From NCBI GenBank assembly GCA_963820795.1, contig CAWGBJ010000023.1, forward strand, positions 263,201 through 327,200: 64,000 bases of DNA. Reading direction: 5' to 3'. Shown in pieces: positions 1-9,082 of the stretch (position 1 is the first letter of the stretch; the number at the start of each line of letters is the position of its first letter). Position numbers and translations under genes: made by a program. The stretch comes from Roseiarcus sp963820795. Its GTDB lineage: Bacteria > Pseudomonadota > Alphaproteobacteria > Rhizobiales > Beijerinckiaceae. The notes under the pieces are model-generated. The model saw only the letters and a program-made list of their open reading frames with translations. It made no database searches and was not told the DNA's origin.

Positions 1-2
1 AG

Positions 3-908
3 AGCCTGTCCGGAAGCTTCAAGGTCGCGCCGACCTTCTGGATCAATCCCAAGAACGGCGTCGCCTATCCGATCGTGGCGCAGACGCCGCAATATTGGCT
101 GGATTCGGTTTCCTCGTTGGAAAACATCCCCGCGTCGCAGCGAGACGGAACGCAGATCATCGGCGGCCTGGCCAAGCTGAAGCGTAGGGTGAGTCCGGCG
201 GTCGTCTCGCACTACGCTGTCCAGCCGGTCATCGACATTTACGCCGCCAACCATGAGCGGGATCTCGGGGCGGTTTCCGACGACATCCAGCGCATTCTCG
301 ATGAGACAGTGAAGGATGTCCCCCCAGGCTCCGGCGTCGTGATGCGCGGACAGACGCAGACGATGAGCTACGCCTACCAGCAGCTTTTCGTCGGCATCGC
401 GCTCGCCATCGTCCTGATCTACCTGTTGATCGTCGTCAATTTTCAGTCATGGCTCGATCCATTTGTCATCGTGAGCGCCTTGCCGACGGCGCTGGCTGGC
501 ATCGTCTGGATCCTGTTCATTACGCGCACGACCCTCTCGGTGCCGGCCTTGACTGGAGCAATCATGTGCATGGGCGTCGCTACCGCAAACAGCATCCTCG
601 TCGTCAGCTTCGCTCGCGAACGCCTGGCGGATGGGGTCAACGCCACGACCGCCGCTCTTGATGCTGGTTTCACCCGATTCCGTCCGGTTCTCATGACCGC
701 GCTTGCGATGATCATCGGCATGATGCCGATGGCGCTGAGCGCAGAGTTGAACGCGCCGCTGGGCCGCGCCGTGATCGGCGGCCTCATTTGCTCGACTGTC
801 GCGACCCTGTTCTTCGTGCCGGCGGTGTTCAGCATCGCTCACGCCCGCAGGTCTGCCCGGACGCGCCAGCCCGCGCCGACTTTGAACCTTGAGGCGACGC
901 CAACGTGA
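3..908 (+). CDS. RND efflux transporter permease, C-terminal part
   Basis: This is the C-terminal third of an inner-membrane RND (AcrB/MexB-like HAE) permease; the reading frame is open from the first bases, so the start lies outside the window. The visible part ends a periplasmic porter domain (about residues 1-115) and then has five hydrophobic segments, including LFVGIALAIVLIYLLIVV and a segment rich in Met and Gly (MTALAMIIGMMPMAL) typical of the last RND helices. It exports substrates by proton antiport together with the adaptor and outer-membrane factor encoded next. Its stop overlaps the GTG start of the adaptor by four bases, so the genes are translationally coupled. Substrate cannot be told from this fragment. 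Confidence 0.93.
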   Translation, partial: SLSGSFKVAPTFWINPKNGVAYPIVAQTPQYWLDSVSSLENIPASQRDGTQIIGGLAKLKRRVSPAVVSHYAVQPVIDIYAANHERDLGAVSDDIQRILDETVKDVPPGSGVVMRGQTQTMSYAYQQLFVGIALAIVLIYLLIVVNFQSWLDPFVIVSALPTALAGIVWILFITRTTLSVPALTGAIMCMGVATANSILVVSFARERLADGVNATTAALDAGFTRFRPVLMTALAMIIGMMPMALSAELNAPLGRAVIGGLICSTVATLFFVPAVFSIAHARRSARTRQPAPTLNLEATPT

Positions 909-2218
909 TTCACGAACATCCGCCAAAAGCAGCTGAGGCTCCCAGCGCAGACGCGGGCGCAGGGGATTTCGGTCAGTCGAAAGCCCAAACCCCCGTCAGG
1001 GCCGGGCGCGCCATTATGCTGTTGAGCGTGACTGCGGTCGCCGTCGCGGTGACCGGCATTTTCGACCGGAGGCACGATGAGGAGCGGCTTGCCCGCTGGA
1101 CCAACGAGCAAGCGATCCCGTCTGTCGCGGTTGTCTCGCCGCGTCTCGGCGGCGAGGCGACGGAGATCGTGCTGCCGGGCGACGTTGAAGCGTTCTATAA
1201 CGCCTCCATTCACGGTCAGGCGAGCGGCTATGTGCGGGAGTGGCGAACCGACATCGGCGCCAAGGTCCACAAGGGTGATATTCTCGCGGTCATCGAGACG
1301 CCGGACCTCGACGATCGCATCGCAGCCGCTGAGAGCGAACTCGTCAAGGCAAAGGCCAATGAGACGCTGGCGCGTGTGACTGCCCAACGCTGGGGCTCTC
1401 TGCGCAATACCGCGGCGGTGTCACAGCAGGCGGTGGACGAGAAACAGAGTGACTGGAACGCCAAAACCGCCGAGGCGGAGGCGGCGCAGGCGAACGTCGA
1501 GCGGTTAAAAGCGCTGAAGGGGTTCGACAATATTGTTGCGCCGTTCGACGGGGTGGTCACCGCCCGGAACGTCGATATCGGGTCTTTGGTCAAAGCGGAC
1601 TCGAACGACGGCGCAGCGCTGTTCGCCGTCGCCGACATCCATCAGATGCGCGTCTATGTGCGTGCGCCGGAATCCTATTCCGCCCAACTGAAGAACGGTA
1701 TGAAGGCGACGCTCACGCTGCCGGAATACCCCGACCGCACTTTCGACGCGACAATCGAAACGACCTCGCGGGCGATTGATAAGAAATCGCGGTCTCTGCT
1801 GGTGGAGCTCATCGCTGACAACGAGGACGGCGCTCTCACGCCAGGCGCATTCGCGCGGGTCCATTTTAAGGTTCCCCCAGACCGCAACGCAGTCACCCTT
1901 CCAGCCAGCGCGCTACTCTTCCGGGAGGATGCGGTGGAGGTCGCAACGCTGGGCCCTGACAACCATATCGCCCTCAAGAAGGTGGGGATTGCGCGCGACT
2001 TCGGGTCAGCGGTCGAAATCGCTGGAGGTCTTGGCGTGGATGAGCGTGTCGTCGCCAACCCTCCAGATTCGATCGCCGACGGCACGGAAGTCCGGCCAGC
2101 GGACGCTTCGGCAGGAAAAAAGAACATGCCGCCGGGACAACCCGAGGCAACGCTTGAGGGCGTTCATGGCAAACGCGTCGACAGCGTGGCGCAGACGGAG
2201 CGGGGCCGCGGCGAATGA
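905..2218 (+). CDS. RND efflux periplasmic adaptor (membrane fusion protein)
   Basis: A 437-residue HlyD/AcrA-family adaptor that links the permease to the outer-membrane channel. It starts with GTG inside the permease stop (GTGA overlap). A cytoplasmic stretch of about 35 residues is followed by one membrane anchor (AIMLLSVTAVAVAVTGIF), a biotinyl-lipoyl-like half (SIHGQASGYVREWRTDIGAKV), an alpha-hairpin rich in Ala/Glu around residues 140-200, the second lipoyl half (NIVAPFDGVVTARNVDIGSLV) and beta-barrel and membrane-proximal domains. Length and order match the family. The gene lies between permease and outer-membrane factor in one operon. Confidence 0.93.
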   Translation: MIHEHPPKAAEAPSADAGAGDFGQSKAQTPVRAGRAIMLLSVTAVAVAVTGIFDRRHDEERLARWTNEQAIPSVAVVSPRLGGEATEIVLPGDVEAFYNASIHGQASGYVREWRTDIGAKVHKGDILAVIETPDLDDRIAAAESELVKAKANETLARVTAQRWGSLRNTAAVSQQAVDEKQSDWNAKTAEAEAAQANVERLKALKGFDNIVAPFDGVVTARNVDIGSLVKADSNDGAALFAVADIHQMRVYVRAPESYSAQLKNGMKATLTLPEYPDRTFDATIETTSRAIDKKSRSLLVELIADNEDGALTPGAFARVHFKVPPDRNAVTLPASALLFREDAVEVATLGPDNHIALKKVGIARDFGSAVEIAGGLGVDERVVANPPDSIADGTEVRPADASAGKKNMPPGQPEATLEGVHGKRVDSVAQTERGRGE

Positions 2219-3684
2219 CGCTGCGGGTTTGGCTGGTGGCGTCGATCGCGCTAGCGGTCGGCGGATGCGATTTCGCGCCGCGATATTCCGCTCCGGCGGT
2301 TTCGCTGCCCGCCAAGTTCCGGGATCAGCGTGCCGACGGCGTGGACCTTTCAGCCAACGAGGCATGGTGGCGCAGCTTCAACGACCGGACGCTCGACGAT
2401 CTCCAGGCCCAGGTTGACGCGGCGAATCCCGATCTCGCTGCGGCCATCGCGGCCGACGAGGTCGCCAAGGCGCGAGCCGAGCAGGCTCTGGCCGGGCTCT
2501 TCCCCGAAATTAACGGGATCGGACAGGTCACCGCCAACAAGCAGTCGGCCAATCGTCCCCTCCGTTCGAAGGGGCAGCCGGACTATTACGGCAACAACAT
2601 CCTCGGGGCGCAGGTCTCCTACGAGATCGACATCTGGGGCCGGGTCCGCGACCTCGCCAAGGCCGCCGACGCCACCGCCGAAGCAAGTGCGGCCGCCCTT
2701 GCCAACGCCCGGCTCGAACTGCACGCCGAGCTCGCCCGCGACTACGTCAATCTGCGCGGCATCGACGACGAGGCCAAGCTTCTGTCCGACACGATCGGCA
2801 TCTATCGCTCGTCGCTCGAACTGACGCAGTCGCTCCTCGCGGCGAAGATCGTCTCGCCGGTCGACGTCGATCGCGCCCAGACCCAACTGAGTTCCGCTGA
2901 AGCGCAGGCCTCGGATCTTGCGCTTCGTCGGGCGGCGCTCGAAGATTCGATCGCGGCTTTGGTCGGAAAAGCCGCGGCCTCGTTTTCGATCCCCCGCTCG
3001 TCACGGCCGTTTCCGCTGCCAAAGCGACCGCGCGCAGTGCCCGCGGATGTATTGCGCCGCCGGCCCGACGTCGCAGAGCAGGAGCGGCTGACCGCGGCCG
3101 CCAATCAGGGCGTCGGCTCCGCGAGGGCGAATTTGTTCCCGAAATTCACCCTGCTGGCGCTCGGCGGAACGCAGGACACGGGATTCAATTTGTTCAACCG
3201 CGCGAATCTGTTCGGAACCATCGGCCCGTCTTTCGATCTTCCGCTGTTCGACGCCGGGCTGCGCCAGGCGGAACTCGATGTCGCCAAGGCGGAATTCACC
3301 CAGGCGGCGGAAAACTATCGCGCCGCCGTCCTGCGCGCCGTCAAGGAGGTCGACGACAATCTTTCGGCGCTCCGGTGGCTGGCCGTGGAATTGCGGCAGA
3401 CAGCGACGGCGGCCGAGGCGGCTCGTAAGACTGCCCAACTGTCGACAAATCTTTACCGCGCCGGCGCCTCTTCGTTCCTCGAGGTCGCCACGGCCCAGAG
3501 CGCTGCCCTCGAATCCGAGCGGTTGACGATCGCCTTGCATACGCGCGAACTCGAAGCTGATATTGGTCTCATGCTCGCGCTTGGCGGCGGCTGGACCGCG
3601 AGCCCTGAGCTGCCGGCGCCATCCCCCGATCTGACTCCGGAGCCCGTGCAGTTGGTAACGGATCTCACAAAGGCGAAGCCATGA
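2215..3684 (+). CDS. Outer-membrane efflux lipoprotein, NodT/OprM family
   Basis: A 489-residue TolC-like outer-membrane factor of the NodT group. The signal peptide ends in a lipobox (AVGGC) with the lipidated Cys at residue 18. The sequence then shows the two duplicated OEP repeats with long Ala-rich helices and the conserved NEAWW and YEIDIWGRV stretches. It forms the trimeric exit duct of the tripartite pump with the two preceding proteins. Start ATG overlaps the adaptor stop by four bases (ATGA), and its own stop overlaps the next gene by four bases, giving a tightly coupled four-gene operon. Confidence 0.94.
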   Translation: MTLRVWLVASIALAVGGCDFAPRYSAPAVSLPAKFRDQRADGVDLSANEAWWRSFNDRTLDDLQAQVDAANPDLAAAIAADEVAKARAEQALAGLFPEINGIGQVTANKQSANRPLRSKGQPDYYGNNILGAQVSYEIDIWGRVRDLAKAADATAEASAAALANARLELHAELARDYVNLRGIDDEAKLLSDTIGIYRSSLELTQSLLAAKIVSPVDVDRAQTQLSSAEAQASDLALRRAALEDSIAALVGKAAASFSIPRSSRPFPLPKRPRAVPADVLRRRPDVAEQERLTAAANQGVGSARANLFPKFTLLALGGTQDTGFNLFNRANLFGTIGPSFDLPLFDAGLRQAELDVAKAEFTQAAENYRAAVLRAVKEVDDNLSALRWLAVELRQTATAAEAARKTAQLSTNLYRAGASSFLEVATAQSAALESERLTIALHTRELEADIGLMLALGGGWTASPELPAPSPDLTPEPVQLVTDLTKAKP

Positions 3685-4091
3685 CCGCTGACCGCCGGCC
3701 CCCGCCGAACTGCTCAGGCTGCGCCTTCTGGCGCAAGCTGAGGGAAAACGAGGGTGTGTGCTGCCGCCACGCCCCGACCGCGTCGAACCGCCCCGAGGAA
3801 GTCGCGCATTGGCCGCAGACGCACAGCAGGCAGTGGTGCGGGGAGGGGATCGCGGCCGGGCCGCTCTCGATCGGGTCGCGCTGCGAAGATTGCGTCTATT
3901 GGCGCCATCCCGAGGGCGGACTGAATCCCGTCAACCGTGGCGACATGCCGATGGCCTGGTGGGCAAAAGCTGGAATCTGCGCCCGCCACGCGCCGAGCCC
4001 TATTTCGGAGCCCGGTCCCCGCGCATTCTGGCGCGCCACGCAGAATGCGGATTTTTGCGGCGAAGGCCTGGGGCGAGAGCGCACGACATAA
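3681..4091 (+). CDS. Small protein with two Cys/His motif repeats, last gene of the RND operon
   Basis: A 136-residue protein I do not recognise. It consists of two similar halves. Each has C-x2-C followed by an aromatic residue, then G-x-C-x-RHAP (GVCCRHAP and GICARHAP), then a W-x2-T segment, then CGEG. Cysteines are at 11, 14, 27, 28 and 53 in the first half and 68, 71, 100 and 126 in the second; His 30 and 103 are conserved between halves. This spacing suggests two metal- or cluster-binding units. There is no signal peptide or membrane segment, so a cytosolic location is likely. The ATGA overlap with the outer-membrane factor ties it to the efflux operon; a metal-sensing or redox role is only inference. 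Confidence 0.8.
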   Translation: MTADRRPPPNCSGCAFWRKLRENEGVCCRHAPTASNRPEEVAHWPQTHSRQWCGEGIAAGPLSIGSRCEDCVYWRHPEGGLNPVNRGDMPMAWWAKAGICARHAPSPISEPGPRAFWRATQNADFCGEGLGRERTT

Positions 4092-4218
4092 TAGCGGCGG
4101 ACCAGCGGGCGGCACGTTTGGAAAGAGCAAACCGAGCCAGCGCCGCGCCACCGGCGCCGAACGGGCCGAGCCAAGAGCCGGCCGGACGAGAGCCAAAATC
4201 GGTCGTGCTGCAAGGCCG

Positions 4219-5775
4219 TTAGAAGCGGATGCGGATCCCAGCTGCGGGGTCGTAGTTCTGCGCATGGAGAAAGCCGTTCGCCAAGCCGCCATACACGTTC
4301 GAGATCATCACGCCTGCATAGACGTCGACGCGCGCGACGGGCCTCCAGTCGACCAGGAACGAGACAGCGTCCTGGCTGCCGGCGCACTTGCTGCTGCTAA
4401 TGTTGATGCCCGTGCCCGTGCAGACGGCCGCGACGGTAGCGCCCTGCTTGCTGACGGTGAAGTTGTAGTCATTCTGGGTCTGATAATAGAGCCCGGCGGA
4501 AAGGTCGAGGTCGCGCAACACCGACCACTTTGCGCCGGTCCAGAAGCTCTGCAGAACCTTGTTGATGTTGTATGCATTGTCGGTCACGGCGGCGTTGGCG
4601 TAGACACCTCCGCTCCAGGCGCCGGGCGGAATGAAAATGCCTTGAGCGATCGTCGGGAATCCAGTTAGATAATCGTCGGACGGGTTTGACAGCCGGGCGT
4701 ATATGTAGCCGGCGTAAAACGTCACTTTGTCCCGTCTGTATTTGCTTAACAGTTCGACGCCGAAGTTGTTTGACAGCGTCGCCTTGAGGACGGAGTTGGG
4801 GTCGTAATAGGCGTCGTTTACGTCAATGAACCACTGGCCGGTATGGCCGACCTCGGCGAGGTTCGCTCCGCTGAAACTGGAAAGCGACACCGCGTCTTTC
4901 GCCCAGCTCACAATGCCGTCGAGCGAGAGAGGCCCGAAGTCCGCGCCAAGCTGTCCCTGATACATTCCGTTCGTACCGTTGCCGAGCGCATAGCCGCCGA
5001 CCTGCGCTTGAGCGGCCGCGCGGAAGTTGCGGTAGGTTAGGCGATAGGTGAGGGCGGTGTTCGGGCGCGCGGTCTCGGTGTCGCCAAAGCCGGGAAACGA
5101 ATTGGAGAAGCCAAGCGGCGAGAACGCTATCGATGAGACCGGGTCGTATGCGCTCAAAGCATCGAAAGAGAGGGAGTTGGTGCGGCCGAAAGTGACCGCG
5201 CCGAAGACCGGATTGCTCAAGCCCAAATAGCCTTGCGAGTTGTCCCACTGTCCGGCGCGGCTGCCGTCGAAGTTCGTCGTTTGGAAGGGCCATTTGCCGA
5301 TAGGTCGGGCGTTGTTGTCGGCCAGCGACCGGGGGCCGTTGTCGAACATGCCTGAGTAAGGATTGACGCCGGCTTCCAGAACGCCGATCAGCGACCAGCC
5401 CCCGTAGCCGACGCTCTCGTTCATCTTGAGGCCGATTACGCTGGTGCTAAGCGCATTGAAGGTGGGCGCCCATCGGCTGCCATTGGAGTATTTCTGAACG
5501 CCATAGGTGAGCTTATCGGCGCTGGGGCTATACGCCGCCCCCTCGGACAAATAGCCAGCGCCCACGTCGAGCGTTCCGTAGAGAGTGATCCCCGCATACG
5601 CGAGCGGGCAGTCGCTGGGCGACGAGGTCAACCAATCCCAGAAGGCCGCCCAGCAGTTCGGCGACGGAGACGACGGCTCGATGACCTTGGCAGTCGGAAG
5701 GTCCGCCGCATGAGCGAGGCTCGCGAAGCCCACTGCTGCCACGAGAATGATGCTAAATTTCACCATCAGCCCCAT
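4219..5775 (-). CDS. Porin (first of two paralogues)
   Basis: A 518-residue outer-membrane beta-barrel porin with a signal peptide ending AHAAD and a C-terminal phenylalanine (GIRIRF), the usual barrel-insertion signal. After a short Cys-containing N-terminal segment (CWAAFWDWL, CPLAYAGITLYGTLDVG) the chain alternates short hydrophobic and Gly/Asn-rich strands. It shares long stretches with the next porin (for example CTGTGINISSSKCAGSQ and SVIGLKM), so the pair arose by duplication. Two in-frame ATGs (5775 and 5766) are possible; the second gives a more normal signal peptide (MVKFSIILVAAVGF). A strong promoter lies just upstream. Confidence 0.92.
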   Translation of the reverse strand: MGLMVKFSIILVAAVGFASLAHAADLPTAKVIEPSSPSPNCWAAFWDWLTSSPSDCPLAYAGITLYGTLDVGAGYLSEGAAYSPSADKLTYGVQKYSNGSRWAPTFNALSTSVIGLKMNESVGYGGWSLIGVLEAGVNPYSGMFDNGPRSLADNNARPIGKWPFQTTNFDGSRAGQWDNSQGYLGLSNPVFGAVTFGRTNSLSFDALSAYDPVSSIAFSPLGFSNSFPGFGDTETARPNTALTYRLTYRNFRAAAQAQVGGYALGNGTNGMYQGQLGADFGPLSLDGIVSWAKDAVSLSSFSGANLAEVGHTGQWFIDVNDAYYDPNSVLKATLSNNFGVELLSKYRRDKVTFYAGYIYARLSNPSDDYLTGFPTIAQGIFIPPGAWSGGVYANAAVTDNAYNINKVLQSFWTGAKWSVLRDLDLSAGLYYQTQNDYNFTVSKQGATVAAVCTGTGINISSSKCAGSQDAVSFLVDWRPVARVDVYAGVMISNVYGGLANGFLHAQNYDPAAGIRIRF

Positions 5776-5789
5776 AAATAAACTTAGTC

Positions 5790-5819
5790 TATATACTAAC
5801 TAGAATAGGCGGCTGTCAA
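5790..5819 (-). promoter_or_regulatory. Sigma-70-type promoter of the first porin
   Basis: On the minus strand a perfect TTGACA (5819-5814) is followed after 18 bases by TATATA (5795-5790). The predicted transcript would start only about 8-17 bases before the candidate start codons, leaving almost no leader and no clear ribosome binding site. Confidence 0.65.
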
Positions 5820-6107
5820 CAGACGACCCTCTCGGCTGCGGCGGCAAACGTCTCAGCGGCGGCGGCGCGTGCCGTCTCGCGTTCAGAGAGCGTTTGATGT
5901 CGAGTTGGGGCGCGTCCGCCCTTACCCGTTGGATCAGGTCCGGGAGGTTAATCCGGATGCGCGCGCGTCACGAAGCCGATGCCGCTGGACTCGGAATCGC
6001 TCAGGCCTGCAATTCAGGAGCTCGTTGATGACAGCGATCTCCGCAGCGCCGCGAGTTTGCGCAGATTGCGACAGTCGCAATGTCGGGCAACGTCGACCGT
6101 AGGCAAG
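5820..6107. other. Spacer between the porin genes, no gene seen
   Basis: About 290 bases between the promoter of the first porin and the stop of the second. I see no convincing gene or repeat. It contains short CGGCGGCGG runs and would hold any terminator of the second porin. Confidence 0.5.
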
Positions 6108-7538
6108 TCAGAACCGGATGCGCAGTCCGACCGTAGGATCGACGTTCTGCGTATAGAGATGGCCGTTCGCAAAGCCGCCCCACACATTCGAGACCATCAC
6201 GCCGGCATAAACGTCGATCCGCTTGACCGGCTTGTAGTCGATCATGAACGACACAGCCCCTTGGCTGCCGGCGCACTTGCTGCTGCTGATATTGATGCCC
6301 GTGCCGGTGCAGACGTCCGGCGCGGGGAGATAATCGTTTTGCGTGCGATAATAGGCGCCGGCTGCAAGTTCGAGATTGCTCCACACGGAATAGCGCACGC
6401 CCCCCCATCCCCCATTGAAGATCCTGTTGACGGTATATGCGTTGGAGGTCACGGCGCCGGCGGGAACGAAGATGCCCTCGGCAATGGTCGGGAAGCCGTC
6501 GGCGTAATCGTCGCTCGGGTTCATCAGCCGCGCGTAGATGTAGCCTCCGTAGAACCTGAATTGGCCCCATGAGTACCGGGCCATCAGTTCGACGCCGAAG
6601 GCGTTCGACAGCGTCGCCCTCAGGACGTTGTTGACGTCATATCCGCTCGGCGGACTTCCGGTGTAGCTCGAGAGAGAAACGCCGTTCTTCGTCCAGTTGA
6701 CGACGCCGTCGAGCGAAAGGCCGCCAAAGTCCGCGCCGATCTGGCCCTGATACTGGCCAGTGGAAGCGTTGCCGATATCGTAACCGCCGACCTGCGCCTG
6801 GGCCGCCAACCGGAAATTCCGGTAGGTCAACCGATAGGTGAACGCGGTGTTCGGTGTGACCGTCGGGCTGTTGCCGAATCCGGCGAACGAACCGGAAAAA
6901 CCGAGCGGCGAGAAAGCGATCGAGGCGACCGGATCGTAGGAGGATAGCGCGTTCTGGCTGAGTGAGCTTGTGCGCCCGAACGTGAGCGCGCCGTAGTCCG
7001 CATTGCTGAGGCCGATAAAGCCTTGCGAGTTGTCCCACTGTCCCGCCCGGCTCGAGTTGAAGTTCGCCGTCTGCGCTCCGACCGCGTTGACGTTGTTGTC
7101 GGCGCGCGAACGCGGGCCATTGATCAGCATGCCCGAATAGGGGTCGAAGCCGGCTTCAAGGATGCCGATCAATGACCAGCCGGCGCCAATTTTCTCCTCC
7201 ATCTTTAGGCCAACCACCGAGGTGCTAAGTGCGTTGGGCGACCAGAGCCAATGCGTATTGTCGCTGTTCTTCTGAATCGCGTAGTTGACTTTGCCGGCGC
7301 TCGGATTCCCCGGGACGCCATGAGTTTCGTAGCCGTAGCCGCCGTCGAGCGTTCCATAGAGCGTGATGCCGGCGTAGGTGAGTGGACATTCGTCCGCCGA
7401 CGAGTTGAGATAGGACCACAGGCTGCTGAAGCAGTCGCGCAACGGCGGCGTCAGATCGGCTTTTTTGGTTGGAGTATCCGCTGCGTTCGCCAGACCGGTG
7501 ACGCCGACCGTCGCCAGAACGACGCCGAGTTGTTTCAC
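6108..7538 (-). CDS. Porin (second paralogue)
   Basis: A porin of about 476 residues, closely similar to the preceding one, with the C-terminal GLRIRF barrel signal. I chose the GTG at 7538 because it gives a standard signal peptide (MKQLGVVLATVGVTGLANAAD); the frame is open for another 30 codons upstream but those are Arg/Ser-rich and unlikely to be translated. It shares with its paralogue the CPLTYAGITLYGTLDGGYG start of the barrel and the loop CTGTGINISSSKCAGSQ. It lacks about 40 residues of loop present in the first porin. Confidence 0.9.
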   Translation of the reverse strand: MKQLGVVLATVGVTGLANAADTPTKKADLTPPLRDCFSSLWSYLNSSADECPLTYAGITLYGTLDGGYGYETHGVPGNPSAGKVNYAIQKNSDNTHWLWSPNALSTSVVGLKMEEKIGAGWSLIGILEAGFDPYSGMLINGPRSRADNNVNAVGAQTANFNSSRAGQWDNSQGFIGLSNADYGALTFGRTSSLSQNALSSYDPVASIAFSPLGFSGSFAGFGNSPTVTPNTAFTYRLTYRNFRLAAQAQVGGYDIGNASTGQYQGQIGADFGGLSLDGVVNWTKNGVSLSSYTGSPPSGYDVNNVLRATLSNAFGVELMARYSWGQFRFYGGYIYARLMNPSDDYADGFPTIAEGIFVPAGAVTSNAYTVNRIFNGGWGGVRYSVWSNLELAAGAYYRTQNDYLPAPDVCTGTGINISSSKCAGSQGAVSFMIDYKPVKRIDVYAGVMVSNVWGGFANGHLYTQNVDPTVGLRIRF

Positions 7539-7717
7539 ATTCGCCACAATCTCACGAGCGCTCGGCTTCCGAGACGAGATCGAAATTCGGGTCCGGCCGA
7601 TGACGAACGTTACGCGCCTGCCGCCCACGCTTCACCCGCAAGACCAGATCGAACTGATTCCGTCTACCGCAGTCGCGAGCTTCCGGGTGGAGAAAATCGC
7701 GGCCGGAGGCAGGCGCC
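7539..7717. other. Upstream region of the second porin, nothing recognised
   Basis: Contains the leader of the second porin gene. No consensus promoter, repeat or gene could be picked out by eye. Confidence 0.4.
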
Positions 7718-7979
7718 TCACCGGGCGGCCCGCCCACCTAGGCGGAAGCCCATTTTCCCGGGATGCGAAGCCTTTAGGGCGTTGACCCCGACCTCGTCAG
7801 CAAGCGCGTCCGCGACCTTCGCGGCAACAGCGGCCTCTTCCATCTGGCTGGTCGAGAACTCGCGGATCGCCGCGACCTTGGCTCCTTCCTCCCAATTAGC
7901 CGCGAGTTCCTCGCGCGCATCGATCTTGGCGGCCGGGGCAATGTCCGAGCAGGGACTTGGCCGACAGCGACAATCTCAA
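7718..7979 (-). pseudogene. Small hypothetical protein, frameshifted
   Basis: A minus-strand remnant of roughly 87 codons. An AAAGGAG ribosome binding site (7984-7990) precedes a TTG start and the peptide RLSLSAKSLLG; after a frame change the coding continues as IAPAAKIDAREELAANWEEG and REFSTSQMEEAAVAAKVADA, ending at 7718. The second part has the Ala/Glu pattern of a real helical protein. I do not recognise the family. A run of ten G lies just upstream around 8000-8010. Confidence 0.35.
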
Positions 7980-8044
7980 TAGTCTCCTTTCCGACGCTGT
8001 GGGGGGGGGGAAGCTTATGCCGACGATGCCTTGACTGATCCCTG

Positions 8045-8506
8045 ATGCTCGGCGCTTGCTATTATCCCGAACACTGGCCGGAAGAATGGTGGGCCAAGGA
8101 CGCGCAGCGCATGCGCGAACTCGGCATCGCCTATGTCCGCGTCGGCGAATTCGCCTGGTCCCGCTGCGAGCCGAGGCGCGAGGAGTTCGCCTGGGGGTGG
8201 CTCGACCGGGCGATCGATGCGCTCGCCGCCGCCGGGCTGAAAATCGTGCTCGGCACGCCGACGGCGACGCCGCCCAAATGGCTGATGGACGAATATCCCG
8301 AGATCCAGCCAACCGACGAAGAGGGGCGGCCGCGCGGTTTCGGCTCACGCCGGCACTACGCCTTCTCGTCTCAGGCCTATCGGCGCGAGAGCGCCCGCAT
8401 CGTCGAAGCCCTCGCCGGGCGCTACGGCCGTCATTTATCGGCAATGGTTTATTTCCGCTATGGTCGGGCACGCTGCGCGCTGCCGCTCGACCGGGAAGAA
8501 ACATAA
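8045..8506 (+). pseudogene. GH42 beta-galactosidase, truncated N-terminal fragment
   Basis: The first about 130 residues are a typical glycoside hydrolase family 42 TIM-barrel start: GACYYPEHWPEEWWAKDA, VRVGEFAWSRCEP, GTPTATPPKWLMDEYPEI. Family members are about 650 residues. Similarity stops abruptly after RYGRH near 8434, before the catalytic NEYG motif, and the rest of the frame is unrelated and ends at 8506. It therefore cannot make an active enzyme. The sequence after the break (8435-8660) is unassigned. Confidence 0.85.
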
Positions 8507-8660
8507 TTTTGGTCAGCTATTTGCAACGAAATGCGGCATCGTGACGCGGCCTTGGAGAGTGTTCGCGGCGTCGCGTTCGGGTAAGAGTTTGTGGCGGAAT
8601 GCCGGCTCTTTGACGCCGGTACCGCCGGCGGGTTCAAGAGGTCGGTCCGGTTTGAGAGAG

Positions 8661-9062
8661 ATGGACGCCGAGACAGGCCCGATCGCCGCCGCGTCGGCGC
8701 TCGAGATTTTGACCGGCGCCGCATTCGTCGTCGCTCCGTCGCTGCTTTCCCGCCTTCTCTTCGGCCGGGAACTCGACGCCAGCGCAGAGATTGTCTGCCG
8801 CACGGCCGGGCTGGTCCTGGCCTGCCTCGCGATCGGATGCTGGCCGCGGCTGGCGCCCGGTGGGCGATCCACCGTGGCGCTCGAGGCGCTGTTGCTCCTG
8901 AATGCGCTTGTCTCGGTCTACCTCATTTATCTGGGCGTCACAGGACTCGCCTATGGCCCGCTGCTCTGGCCGGCGGTCCTGGCGCACCTTGTGAATACGG
9001 TTTTGCTTGCGAGAGCATGGGCGAAAAAGCGCGCCTGCGCCATGAGCGGCGCGAAGGGTTGA
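8661..9062 (+). CDS. Small integral membrane protein upstream of arylsulfatase
   Basis: A 133-residue protein with four hydrophobic segments (SALEILTGAAFVVAPSLL, AGLVLACLAIGCWPRL, EALLLLNALVSVYLIYLGV, LWPAVLAHLVNTVLLARAW). The start ATG follows a GAGAGAG stretch. It ends 20 bases before the sulfatase start and is probably cotranscribed with it. The topology resembles small DoxX-like or uncharacterised four-helix membrane proteins, but I cannot assign a family. Confidence 0.72.
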   Translation: MDAETGPIAAASALEILTGAAFVVAPSLLSRLLFGRELDASAEIVCRTAGLVLACLAIGCWPRLAPGGRSTVALEALLLLNALVSVYLIYLGVTGLAYGPLLWPAVLAHLVNTVLLARAWAKKRACAMSGAKG

Positions 9063-9082
9063 GGCGACTCGAGGAGGGCGAC

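Noticed and set aside
447..926. Long minus-strand frames opposite the RND permease
   Set aside because: Arg/His/Asp-rich translations without family features; they are shadows of the high-GC permease gene.
8591..9082. In-frame extension of the arylsulfatase to 1,011 codons
   Set aside because: The first 164 codons overlap the small membrane protein in another frame and are Arg-rich; a ribosome binding site and signal peptide support the ATG at 9083.
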